64,000 nucleotides of DNA, taken from contig NW_006767453.1 of the NCBI RefSeq assembly GCF_000264995.1, forward strand, positions 78,272 to 142,271. The letters run 5' to 3'. Position numbers and translations under genes: made by a program. The notes beneath the pieces are model-generated. The model had not been told where the DNA came from. It worked only from the letters and a program-made list of their open reading frames with translations, and made no database searches. Source of the stretch: Punctularia strigosozonata HHB-11173 SS5 (lineage: Eukaryota > Basidiomycota > Agaricomycetes > Corticiales > Punctulariaceae). This document shows positions 46,752 through 58,239 of the stretch, piece by piece (position 1 is the first letter of the stretch; the number at the start of each line of letters is the position of its first letter).

Positions 46752-47183
46752 GTGGGAAACGGTTTCGAACAGCCTACGGTGGCTGTGTAGAGTCGATAGG
46801 GTCGATAGAGAGTCGATAGGGACGCTGTCCAGGCACTCGAGTCCTGACAGAGAGAGAGTTTAGCAGACGACTGCTGAGTACTTTCGGGGGGGAACTGATT
46901 GATTGCTCATTCATGCCGATTCGGCTACATTTTATACTCCTTAGCTAGGCCAGCTTTCTGAGTCATATTAGTAATCTTAGCAGTGCTGAGTCAGCTTCTG
47001 ACTCAGCCGAGTCATGATTTGTCATGTGCTGACTAAGATTGGGCACCGCTTGGTAATCCCTTTCCTAATATGGTCAAACTTTCCTGGGCCAGTTTAAGGT
47101 ACATGCTTGGTCTATTCTACTTAGATTCTATACTACTACATAACAGAGAGGCTGCAGAATGAATAAAAAATGGAGGTTTTCGA
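46752..47183. repeat. 432 bp segment duplicated across the gap, right copy
   Basis: Right-hand copy of 45950-46381. The sequence continues past it without a gap into the next repeat fragment. Confidence 0.9.
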
Positions 47184-47229
47184 GCAGTTCCGCACCTATT
47201 CACTTTAGGGGCGGGACAACGCCATGCGG

Positions 47230-48273
47230 CCTTCCTAGGTCGCTCCATTGGTCACATGTCGGGCGCCCGAGGACCCTCCTCTTCTCTCATTGGACCATCT
47301 CTCGTTGCGCTGATGGATTATTCAGCTACTATATAGTCGCCTGTCGCACCAGGGAGCAACCCAGACTTGTTCTCTCAGTTGCCTCCCTGCCTTGTGCGAC
47401 AGGTATGTGTATTCTCCCTCGTATCTTCATGTATATACTCAGTTGCCTCCCTGCCTTGTGCGACAGTGTCTCCACCGCCGTCCTGGGGGATTGTCTAGAT
47501 TGGATACAAGCAAGAGGTAATGGGGTCGGATGACCGAAGTCCAAAACGTATATACGAAGAATAGAATGAAATAGAAGGAGAAACTCAAGGGGTAGAGTCG
47601 GAGCGGCGTGTCGGCGTGAAGTCGATAAGTCGGAATCGTTGGTGAAGTCGAGATCGGATGCGGACCAAGCCTAAGCTCGTGCGCTAGGCTGCTACGCGCT
47701 CTGAGTCCGCAGGAGGAAGAGAGCAAAGCTTAGTCGATATTCGAACTGACTATCTACGGTACAGTTTGACGGTTTATATACATAAAAGAGAACAATGGTG
47801 AAATCGGAGAGTCGGAGATCGGAGGCACCGTTTGGCACACAAAGGGAACATACGGAGACGAGAGATAACACATGGAACACAAAGGGAACATATCTAAGGA
47901 AGAGGCGGAAAGATCGGACCGAGGGATCCGTCGCAAGCGACGGAAAACTAAAGTCTACAAAGGGAAGCTATGATGTCAGACAAAGGGAACAGGAATCAGG
48001 AAAGTCAGAGTTGAATCCGTTCAAGATCTGGAACCACCGGGGCGTTGAGCCGCCGGTGGCCCAGTGCATATGATAGGCGTATCCCGCCCTCGACCAAAAC
48101 GGGAAAGGCGGGATCGGCGTCGGCGAAGAAGTCGGTGAAGGGTCGGAGATCAGATCGGAGAAGGTTGGTGTAGATCGGTGACAATCGGTGGAGCGGATCG
48201 GCGTAGGTCGGTCTGGATCGACACGTAACAGGGATCTGCGCCGCTCCTAGGAGCTCCAGCGCGTACTCTGACA
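47230..48273 (+). repeat. E1-family repeat, 5'-truncated, split by a solo LTR (E4)
   Basis: From GCGGCCTTCCTAGG onward this follows copy E1, including the paired CAGTTGCCTCCCTGCCTTGT repeats. It is interrupted at 47491 by a solo LTR and resumes at 48236 with CTGCGCCGCTCCTAGGAGC, ending TACTCTGACA at 48273, exactly as E1 does. Confidence 0.75.
47492..48230 (-). mobile_element. Solo LTR with 5-bp target duplication
   Basis: A 739 bp sequence bounded by TGTCTAGATT and ACGTAACA (TG..CA ends) and flanked by direct repeats GGGAT at 47487-47491 and 48231-48235. With the insert removed, the flanks match the uninterrupted copy at 44922-45514. In element orientation (minus) it starts TGTTACGTG and ends ATCTAGACA, a Copia-like look. 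No internal coding region remains, so this is a relic left by LTR-LTR recombination. It is younger than the repeat it sits in. Confidence 0.82.
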
Positions 48274-48302
48274 GCAGCGGACTAATGCCAGCCAGTGGTG
48301 GG

Positions 48303-48814
48303 TGTCAGGGTATGTGCTGGACCTCCTAGGAGCAGCGTGGATCCCTCAGGATGGCAGCGGAGATGCTGTCGCACAAGGCAGGGAAGCAGCTGAGAATATA
48401 TATACAAAATCCTAAGAAAATACACATACCTGTTGCACAAGGCAGGGAAGCAATTGAGAGGTCAAGTCTGAGTTGCTCCCTGGTGCGACAGGCGACTATA
48501 TAGTAGCTGAATAATCCATCAGTGAAACGAGGGATGGTCCAATGTGAGAAGAGGAGGGTCCTCAGGTGCCCAGCACGTGACCAGTGGAACGGCCTAGGAA
48601 GGCCGCGCGACGCGCGGAGGCCCTAGGAGCGCTGAGCGACGGAGCAAACAGGGGAAGTGCCAAAAGGAGTGCATGGGAAGCCTAGGAAGGCGTGGGAGAG
48701 TGTAGCCAAATAGGGAAGTGGAAGCATTAGGAGGAATGAACAAATGGGGAGAGAAACAGAACCAAAAGGGGAACAATGGGGGCATGAGGCGAGTGTGGGA
48801 GGTGTGCCCTGACA
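48303..48814 (-). repeat. TGTCAGGG repeat, copy E2 (inverted)
   Basis: A 512 bp copy in minus orientation with both ends present (TGTCAGGGTATG at the left, GTGCCCTGACA at the right), so the ends are inverted repeats of about 10 bp. It contains two GCACAAGGCAGGGAAGCA units. No target duplication is evident. Confidence 0.7.
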
Positions 48815-48829
48815 CCTTCCTGTCTATAA

Positions 48830-50076
48830 ACAAGATCTATCCGCCAGCGGCAAGTTGGATTTCCCACCATCATGTGACTTTTGAAGGAAAAAATGCGGCT
48901 GACCTCAAACTTGCTCTCAAACTGTTTCTTTGCCCAGCACATCTTCAATACAGCAATCCAGCCATCATCTCTCATGACCAGTACAGGAGTTAGCACTCTA
49001 GCATTGGCATCTGTTCCATCTATTGCTATGACTACACTCATAGAGATGAGATGCTCGTGGAAGACTTGTGATGTGATTCTCAACTGCTGGAACACCTACA
49101 GAGCTGTGAGCTGCATGCAACAAAGTCTTCCAACTCCTAACTAATTTGATTTCACCAGCATCTTGTTCAGCATTGTCAAGAGGCAGTTGCCAGTGTATGC
49201 AGACAGTGCATTAGGGGCTGGCAGATACTAATTACAGTGATTGAACAGGATACATGGGAGTGTGCCATTCAAGACTGTTCTGTGGATGATTTGGACTCAG
49301 AAGAGGCCCTCATCTACCATATTGATATGGTCCATATGCCACAGACACCTCTTCCATGTCCTGTTCAGGGTGTGTAACGGCCTCCTCTATCCCTGGAGCC
49401 TCACTGAATTTGTACAACAGGATGTTTTCCCAAGGGATGCTTCAGCAAGGCCATGTTGATGACCCACTTTGCTAGCATCCATAGTGCACTACTTGGACAG
49501 GCATTATCATCCTCCTCTTTGCAGTTATTTCTGCAGCCGCAGTGTCATCCTATTCCACCATCACACAGGTTACCATCAGCTGTGCCATTATCCCTGCCAC
49601 CAGACATCATCAGTCTCTCTCTGCCTATCCATCCTGCACCCAAGCAACCCACCGACACATCTGCATCCCCAAGGAAGAGGTGGAGGAGGCTCGATCACCC
49701 AGATGATAGCGGTGATGAGCATTCCGATGCCAAGATATTTCTGCTCAGTGACCTACCAGCCCCTGCCAGCCAACTCTACACTTCATTAATCCCAACACAG
49801 ATCAGTATGGGAACTCAACCTCATTCTCAAGGGGGAGGCACTCTGCAGCTTCTCTCAAGGCCCCTGCGTCCATTAGCAAACACTCCTATAAGGCCCAGTA
49901 CCAGTGTTGATCAACACCTTCAAGGTTACAAGCACTTCAAGCCAGAGGTTCAATCTCTTGACCTCCTGGGGCTCATGCAAGGTGATGGTCTGTGGCCAGA
50001 GGAACGACCTAAAGATGTGCTTTTTGATGGAGGCGATGATGATTTTGAATGGATAGATGATACTATGGATGCCTGA
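48830..50076 (+). CDS. Unknown gene or remnant with one C2H2-like finger
   Basis: DNA here is poorer in GC than the neighbouring genes. Plus-strand pieces: IYPPAASWISHHHVTFEGKN (48838 on), a segment at about 49225-49375 with a C2H2-like finger (WECAIQDCS, then LIYHIDMVHMP), and a 207-residue frame 49453-50076 that is Ser/Pro-rich in its first half and ends DVLFDGGDDDFEWIDDTMDA, an acidic tail that could be an activation region. I cannot join these with confidence into one product. It may be a Zn-finger regulator or repeat-carried gene, possibly broken. Confidence 0.35.
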
Positions 50077-50892
50077 TACATAGCTGCCCCTATATGTTCC
50101 CTCTTTATAGTATACAATGTATGTGCATGGACCTCGAAGATGTATCTGGAATGAGCGCAACAGACCAGGCCAGTGTGAGTGGGTAAAGGACCCGAGAGTC
50201 ATACCACACAGCAAGGTGCAGAGCTGCATACACTGACCGCAGTAACAACCAGCAGGTGTCCCACTCATCCAACATTTTCCCTGACAATACACCAACAGGA
50301 CACTGGCTATTGCCTCCAGGGCGTTACAGTACCCCTGAAAGAGACTGTTCATTCGGAGTAGCTGGCGTAGAAAATGCAGCCATCATTCGAGAACAAGATG
50401 ATCTACACATGTCAGAGGACCCGACCGCGGTACATCACAGCGTGTGCGCACCTCGATATCTTTGCATGATTCCGAACCTTCGAACCCTGGTCCTCTCCTC
50501 GATCAGAAGCGAACCGTTCGCGATACACCTTCGTCGGGCCAGGCATGAGCTGCCATAGTCTGAGTGCATCGCAGTTTCGGGTCAGGAAACCGCGAAACGG
50601 CCGATCGAGTTTTGCACGACGCGGTCTGTGGGCCGATTCAAGAGAACGGCAGGTCATGCGAATGTTTTTCGGTCCCGAATGGCGATCCCAAAGTAGCGAA
50701 CTCTCGCGTTCGCATTTGAGAAGCGCGAGCAAGAAGTTTCGATGGAAAATGGCGATGATCATTGCAGAAATATACATCACTATCTGGATCGGCACCATCG
50801 TTAATTCAGTTTTCACGATTCACGAAATATTAGACGACGAACGTACCTAAAATGATACATACACGACCAAAACTCAGCCTTCATTGCCTCAG
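50077..50892. other. Intergenic
   Basis: About 800 bp with no recognised gene, 3' of VPS25. Confidence 0.45.
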
Positions 50893-51705
50893 CTATATCT
50901 GGCCTGTAAAGAACCGCACGCCCTCGCCGTCTGCGACCGAAATCGTCTGAGCTCGTCCATTCTTGGAGAGTATGCCTATCGCCTGGCGTAGAACTTGAAG
51001 AGGCACGTTCGACAGCGGCGACGGAACCGGAGGTTCTGTAATTTCCTGGTACGTGAGGATCGTGTTGAGCTGCCCTGAATTGGTTGCCTGTGGTATTGAG
51101 ATCAGATCGTCGGCGAGACACCAAGACTCCGACGGTTTTACCCATTCGTGCAGCACTTCTGCCCACTCCTCGGGAAGCCGCCAGTACAGGATAACCGACC
51201 GTGTTTGCCGCGGTGGATCGTATACCGCCTGCTTCCGTTTCACCAACTCGGACAGGATATACGCGAGGTATTGCGGCTGCACGCGTCCTAAGGAAATAAT
51301 GAGAGGCATCGTGAGCGTTCTCGTACATGTCGGTTGGGGTTTGACGACATACGGTTTATCCTCGGGTTCCGCAAGACCTCATCCCAGTCTCCTCCGGGAA
51401 CCTCAGCATCTTCTATGCGTAGCGTGAATAAGCGTCGGTGTCTCGCATATCCTAGGATAATCTTTATCCAGTTATCGGTGAACGGAGCTTGGAGTTGTGC
51501 TGTCGACTGTTGGCTGATCTGCCCCGTTATGCTGAGACGACTGCGGCGGACGATGAACTGGTGTTGGCCTCTCACGTATAGAAAGGAGGCGCGGAATGTA
51601 TTGATGGAAGTATGTAGCCTAAGGATTTCAAGATCGTTGAGTATGCCAAGGTTGTCTCATAGCGGTAACCTGACCTGAGGCGGTCGTGTGCGGGGAGAAA
51701 GGCAT
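50893..51705 (-). CDS. VPS25: ESCRT-II subunit Vps25
   Basis: ESCRT-II component for sorting ubiquitinated cargo into multivesicular bodies; two winged-helix domains. The start MPFSPHTTAS (51705) is spliced to GYILPSIHSAPPFYT, matching the PPFFT motif of Vps25. Next come DNWIKIILGYARHRRLFTLR and GDWDEVLRNPRI, then VQPQYLAYILSELVKRKQAV, VILYWRLPEEWAEVLHEWV, GQLNTILTYQEITE, and VLRQAIGILSKNGRAQTISV, ending DGEGVRFFTGQI. RPEEW and DGxGVKFF equivalents are present. Length close to the family norm of about 180-200 aa. Divergent from the GH35 gene. Confidence 0.9.
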
Positions 51706-52368
51706 GTTTGGACCGGACTGCGCTTCAAGCTTCAGTCTTGACCACGGCCGTCACATCGACTTTGCTTGGCGCTCAAATAACACTGTGTTCGTGTAATTAT
51801 GCTCGATCTACTGGCCAGATACATTGGTCACGGATTGGCCGAGATATCCTCGCGATGGGCGGGTTCTCTAGATTCTCCAACGGAGCGTCGACCATTCGGT
51901 GTGCAACCAGCCTGAAATCGAGACTCCTTGAAGTACAATCACGGTTGGCATGATGGATCGGAGTCTGATACCATCCTCTTCGCAGTGAATTGCTTTCAAT
52001 TGCGTACACGCGTAGCCGTACATCCAGACAGAGATCCCGAGCGGACCGCCTTCCTGATATGCCGAAGTTCGGGCGTTTTATGGGAGCCCATGACGCCCCT
52101 TGTTCCACGAGGGACTTCCCTCTTCTGATGCGTATATCCTATGGTCGTCTCGCGTTAACATCGTCCTCGACGCTTCTTCGAGGGACATGTGTCTTTGGGT
52201 AGGTGCTTCTGCAGCTCGGGCGGACCGCGTTCGACGTCACATGGTTCTTCCTATAGCAAGCTCGTTCGCGCCGGCTCCAGAAATCCAGGAACGGCCAAGG
52301 CGAACGACCCTAGCATATAATGCGACGCTAACCCAGAAGTGCACGGTATACCTAGCCGCCATTCAGCG
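51706..52368. other. Intergenic, divergent promoters
   Basis: 663 bp between VPS25 (-) and GH35 (+). A possible TATA-like element (CATATAATGC, about 52315) precedes the GH35 start. No gene recognised. Confidence 0.5.
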
Positions 52369-55300
52369 ATGGTCGCCTCGCTTTCGCATCTCTTCGGTGC
52401 GAGCGTCCTACTATTCTCTACCGTCTGGTGTGCGCTTGCCACGCCGCAGCTACTACCACGCAACTCGACGGGCTTGAGGAACGCTGTCACTTGGGACGAG
52501 CATTCGCTTTTCATCAACGGCGTCCGCACCTTCATTCTCTCAGCGGAATACCACCCATGGCGACTACCAAACCCTAACCTGTGGTCCGATGTCTTCCAGA
52601 AGATAAAAGCAAATGGCTTCAACACAGTCTCGTTCTATGTGGATTGGGCCGTTCATTTCCCGACTCCCGATACGAATGGGGGTGCAGGTGACTGGCAAGC
52701 CGGGACGTACCGGGATCTTCAGAGGTTCATCGACGACGCCAAGGACGCAGGGCTGTGGCTCATTGCCCGCCCTGGACCGTACATCAGTATGTGCGTCTCA
52801 CCTCACGCTTGGAAATAGATCACTAATCACAGACAACAGACGCTGAGACGTCGGGAGGAGGTTTCCCCGGGTGGCTTGGTAATATTGAAGGAGCTTTGAG
52901 GACGGATGCCGAGGATTATCATCAGGCTTGGGTCCCATATCTCACTGCGGTATCCAAGATCATTGCGAAGAACCAAGTCACGAACGGGGGCCCGATTATC
53001 TTGGTACAAGCGGAAAACGAGTTTAGCGAGGGATCGACCCGGAGTCCGTACATGCAGCAAGTCATTGATTTGCACCGCGCAAATGGCGTTGTCGTCCGTG
53101 GGTATCTCGGATCGTCTATAAAGATACGCAATTCTGATTCACATCCAGCAATCATCCATAACGACCAGCATGGAGGAACCACGGGTAACTTCAGTCCGGA
53201 CCAGCCGGGCGAGGGCGACGTCAATATTTACTGGTGAGGGTACCCACAGTCTGACTTGTGATCCCAGCTCACACTATAATTTTAGTGGTGATTCGTATCC
53301 TCAAGGCACGACACGCTGGAACCAAGTGCAGCCGTATTCATACTATTATGGTGGCCACAAAGCCGTAGCTCCTAGCAATCCGCTGTGCCTTGCCGAGGTA
53401 GGAATTGTGAGGTTTAGGCGCAAATTATGACTGAGATTCATGAATGCCATCCGCAGTTCGGCGGAGGTTGGCTGCAGGGGTGGCAAGGGACAACCAGGGG
53501 TGGAACGGGATATGAGAGGTTCAGTGCGTTCGCGTCATTGTTGGAGGTTCATTGCATGTTAATATTGGCCCAGCGTACGATTTGACCGGTCCGAACTATG
53601 GTGGGATATGGCCATGCTTTTTCGAGATGTACCAGACTAATCTGTGATTATCATGCAGAGGACATTTTCTACAAGGAAAACTAGTATGTAGGACCCAGAC
53701 CCCTCAGGCTGCTCGCGAAGGCTCATGTGAACATGCAGCGCCCAAACTGCCACTATCCTGAATATCTACATGTTATTTGGCGGTACGAACTGGGGACATA
53801 CGTATGAGCCAACGGTCTATTCAAGCTACGATTACGGTGCTGGTAGGTCCTTTCCGGGCGCCTGCATAAGTCAGTTCCTTACGAATCCCGACAGGAATCA
53901 ACGAGAATCGCATTGCTACACAAAAGATGAACGAGATGCGAACGCAAGGTGCGGTCATGGGCCATTGATGTCGTCCAGCCTCCTCTTTCAAGTGCTCTCC
54001 TCATGGGCCTTCAGGCTACTTTCTCCGCGTTTCTCCGGACCTGCTTGCATCGAACTTCAACGGCAATGGAACGAACTACACCACGAACTCTTTGCTGTAT
54101 GCTGTCGAGCTGCGCAACCCCGACACGGGAGCAGCTTTCTACTTTGTCAGACATTCTGACTCAACGTACGCTTACGAGAGTACCGCATGCGTCCTTGTGC
54201 TGATTAGCATTGGTTTAGCTCGACTGCTGTAACATCGGGCCAATTGAGCGTGAACACGCTAGAAGGCGTATTCACCGTGCCGCAGAACGGCTCACTGACT
54301 ATCTCCGGGCGCGAATACAAAATTCTTCCTACCGACTATATCTTCGGTTCGCAGAAGACGAAGATAATATACACGACGGCTGAGTGGGTTGTCTCATTTG
54401 GCCTTCGATTGCAACTCATGTATCTCCGAAGGATTCTGACATGGACCACCATGGACTCGACCGACTTCCTGATACTCTACGCGCCTAAGGGAGAAACCGG
54501 AGAAACGGTTTTCTCCTTCGCGTCCGCACCTAGGGTAGACCTCTCGAGTGCACCGGGGGCTTCGTCGCGTTTTGCGAACTCTACGTTGAGGTTGAACTAT
54601 GTCCTGAATGGACTCGGTGTCATCAAATTCAATCATGGTCAAAAACAAACCGTAATCATTCTGATGGACAAGGACGCAGCATTCACCTGGAGCGCGCCCG
54701 TGCTCGCGGGAAGTGGACCATTTGGTAGCCACTTCGGAGTCGGGACGAATGCTACGTAAGATCCGTTTCCCGCCATTCGTTGCTGATTGTTAACGGTGTT
54801 CATCGCTCCGATTCTATGCAGCGTTTTTGTTGGCGGGCCGTACCTCGTCCGAACAGCTACTACGTCCGGGGGCACCCTCAAATTAACGGGCGATAACAAT
54901 GGTACCACGAGCATCGAGTTCTTCGCGCCATCCGCTGTGTCGAGGCTATCGTGGAACAGCAAAAGCGTCCCGGTTTCCAGAACCCCGTATGGCTCGTACA
55001 AAGGCACTCTAGGGACCGTGAAGACGGTCACGCCACCCAGTCTCGGTTCATGGAAGGTTATCGGAAGGTTCGCATCCAAGTGTTTATCTCATGATATGGC
55101 TTGCCCACCTTTCTACAGCTTGCCCGAGGTTGAGCCCGGATTCGACGACTCGAGCTTCATCACATGCAGTCAGACAGCCACGAACGTATGCTCCTTCCTC
55201 TGTCTCAATTCCAGGTGTTTTTCTGATCCTGTTGTTCAGTACACCCTTGCCCCGCTCGCTGGAGATAAGGTTCTCTACTCTCAGCAGTATGGGTGCGTTT

Positions 55301-56529
55301 AGCAGCTTGATTCGAGGGCTAGAACAGCGCGGTTGATAAATTTGACACTTCAGTATTTACGGCGGCAACCTAATCTGGCGTGGTCACTTCAACGCCTCCG
55401 GGCAGGAGCAAGCCGTAAATTTGACGGTTCAGAGCGGCTTCGGCCATGGTTATTCCACCTGGCTGAACGGCGTGTTCCTCGGCTCCAGCCAAGGCAACTC
55501 CACCGTCAGCTTGACCACCGATATATGGAATATTCCCAACGGTACCTTGAGAATTGGTCAGGACAACGTTTTGACAGTTCTTCAAGATCACATGGGTAGG
55601 CTCTTCGCACCCTGAGGGCAAGCAATGGCTAAGAACGTGCTCCAGGGATCGTGGAGACGAGCACGAACAGTGGTAAAGAACCACGGGGCATTCGAGGATA
55701 CTCCATCATCGGAGGTAACACGACCTTCAATACGTGGAAGCTACAAGGAAATCAGGTATGTCATGGCGGAGATGTTTCAGCACCTTCGCTGATATTATTA
55801 TCGATCAGGGAGGCGCTGCTGGAACGCCGGATACGTTCCGAGGTTATATGAAGTGAATGTCATAGACCCTGCATCCGCGTTCTGTGTGTTCTGATAATGC
55901 CTCTAATTTAGCGAAGGCGGACTCTACGCTGAGAGGATTGGCGCTCATCTACCGGGCTTCCCTGACGCGGCATGGGCGGCGGGATCGCCCCTTGCGATCT
56001 CCGGAGGCGGTCTGAGCGGACCCGGTGTCAACTTCTACCGCACTCAGTTCAATCTGAACCTCCCAAGCCACACGGACGTGCCGATTAGGCTGTCCATCGC
56101 CCCGAGCGATATCACCTCCAACTTCCGCGTGCAGATATATCTGAACGGGTGGATGCTGGGAAAATACATCAATAACTTCGGGTATGAATTCAACATTTGG
56201 AGCCTCGCCACCCCTGCTGATCATCGCACAGCCCTCAGACTGATTTCGTGTTACCTGCTGGGTGCGGCGCCTGCTGGCTGTCTGGTTTGGTTCTTCACTG
56301 ATTCTTATGCTCGACACGCAGGATCCTACTCCCGAACGCGGAAAACACTCTGGCGATATCGCTGTGGTCCCTCGATTCTGCCGGCGCATCGCTCGCTGGG
56401 TTGAGCCTCATCTCTGACGGCACGTTTGCCACGAGTCTCGGTTCTGAGATTGCGGATTGGACTGCGGCACCCAATTACGCCGCTCAGAAGAGTAAGCGTC
56501 CCAGCCCGACGTACGTCAAACCACTGTAA
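52369..56529 (+). CDS. GH35 beta-galactosidase, secreted
   Basis: Large fungal GH35 enzyme (LacA-like) releasing beta-galactosyl residues from pectin/xyloglucan side chains. Signal peptide: SHLFGASVLLFSTVWCALA. Catalytic domain: FILSAEYHPWRLPNPNLW, GFNTVSFYVDWAVHFP, WLIARPGPYI, ETSGGGFPGWL, ILVQAENEFSEG (acid/base Glu), LCLAE spliced to FGGGWLQGWQG (nucleophile Glu), YMLFGGTNWGHTYEPTVYSS. Later beta domains: VELRNPDTGAAFYFVRHSDS, LPTDYIFGSQKTKIIYTTAE, GYSTWLNGVFLGSSQGNS, and a jelly-roll end VQIYLNGWMLGKYINNFG, closing WTAAPNYAAQKSKRPSPTYV. About 15 exons; the borders near 53500-53800 and 53900-54230 are the least sure. Length about 1000 aa as in the family. Confidence 0.9.
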
Positions 56530-56663
56530 GAGTTTGATCGATCATGTTGTGTGACCAGTCGCCGTAAAAGCTGTATGGGAGGGAATGTTGCTTCCTGCAA
56601 ACAAATACATAGCTTGCATAAAACGGCATTACACATGAAATCCGAATGAGAACATCAACTGCG

Positions 56664-58239
56664 CTAACCGCGGATCCGCAGCGTGTGCCGGGGTCCGCAT
56701 TGCACCTGCCCCAGGGGACGCCCGTTTTTGTCCAGCTTGATGGTGGACGAAGACGCCCTTTGCTCTGGTGGGAGCAAGTCATCTGTCGTTTTCCGTTTCT
56801 TCTTGGCCGTTGGCCCTGGCAAAGTCCAGTCTGCCCGGTAAGCCGCCTGATCTGGCCATATAAGGTCCCCGTGGGCTTTCGTGGACGCATCGGCCTGGTC
56901 TTTGGTTTTGGGCGCAGTTGAAAGCTTTCTCGGTGAACTCGATGACGGCCCGGTGATGTATTCACGGGATGGCGATACGGCCGACATGGACACGCCTTCA
57001 GCGAGGACATCGAGACTGGCGTCTACACGTTCCTAAGGCGGGCGTAGGCATTAACAAGGCTATATCAGCGGGGACACAACAGAACCGGCGTACCGCAGCT
57101 ACATTGGACGGCATGTTCTCCTTGCCCGTGGGCGTAGCCCATGCCCTGTGTGTTGTTGCAACCTCGGATCCCGAGCTCATACGCTTAAGTTCCTCTTTCG
57201 CAGCCTTGACCTTCTGCTTGTATTCCTCGCTCTGTCACATGCATCAGTAAGAGACGAATAAAGAAGAACGCTATTCGCACGATCTTCTTATGCCGCACGA
57301 GTGTGACCTTCAGGCTCGCAATCTCCTGGTCTTTCTCCTTCAGAGCAGCCCACTTTGCTTCTTCCTCTCGCTTTGCCCGTAGCTTCGCGTCTGACGCCTG
57401 CTCCTGGAGCAGCTGATTCTGTCGTTCGAGTCCCTGTGCCTTCTCCTGCCACCGCTTTGCTCCTTCGACAGCGCTGTTGCGTTCGTGGTGGAGCCGCGCA
57501 CATCGCTGCTCCAATCGCTCGGCAGCCTCCGCGGTCTCTGCGAGGACTACTTGCAGATCGAGCTGACCAGCTTCAGCTTCTTTCATCCCTTTTATTCTCT
57601 TCTTCAGATCCCTGACCTCCTTGCGGGCGTCCCTGAGCTGCGCGTCCATTTCCGTCCTCGCATCCCGATCTCGTGCAGCTTCCGCGAACATGGGTGCGAT
57701 GCGTGATTTGAAATCTTCGATGGCCCGCAGTAGTGTACTCTGATATGAAATTGCAATACCCATGAACAGCGTGTTCCGGTAGGTTATTCGGAATTTGTGG
57801 CTCACCTCTACGTTGTTCGATGCGAGTCCGCCTGCTACGCGAGACAGTTCTTCGCCAGCTCTGGCAACACTCCGAAGCTCGGACCCTGCACCCATTCGCG
57901 CCATTCGCTGAGCTACATGATTTGCATGTCGCACGACGGCATCCGGAATGACCTCATCCTCTTCCGGTTCGATTGGATCAGAGGCCACCAACTCGATAAA
58001 GATGTTACAAGGTCCAATGTCGCGTAGAGTGCTTGGGCGGCGACAATTTGGGCAATCCTTCTTCTCCCTTACCCAGCGTTCGACACACCGTTTGCAAAAG
58101 GTATGCCCTGGATAGATGAGTCAGACGACGAGAACAAGAACCACGACGAAAGCAGCGTACCACATTTTTTCAATGTTCGTAGCTGCTCTGAGCGCAGGTC
58201 AAATGTATCCAAGCATACCGGGCATTGTGCTCGAGGCAT
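56664..58239 (-). CDS. RING finger / coiled-coil protein (E3 ligase-like)
   Basis: Exon 1 starts MPRAQCPVCLDTFD at 58239 and ends KKCG. Exon 2 gives HTFCKRCVERWVREKK and DCPNCRRPSTLRD, completing a C3HC4 RING. Residues about 100-300 are a long coiled coil (exons in 57250-57800: EMDAQLRDARKEVRDLKKRI, AERLEQRCARLHHERNSAVE, EKDQEIASLKVTLVRHKK). The C-terminus (56664-57020) is Ser/Lys-rich and disordered (STAPKTKDQADASTKAHG, TAKKKRKTTDDLLPPEQ). The layout RING + coiled coil + basic tail is like TRAIP-type ubiquitin ligases, but this assignment is tentative. Zn ligands look complete. Confidence 0.78.
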
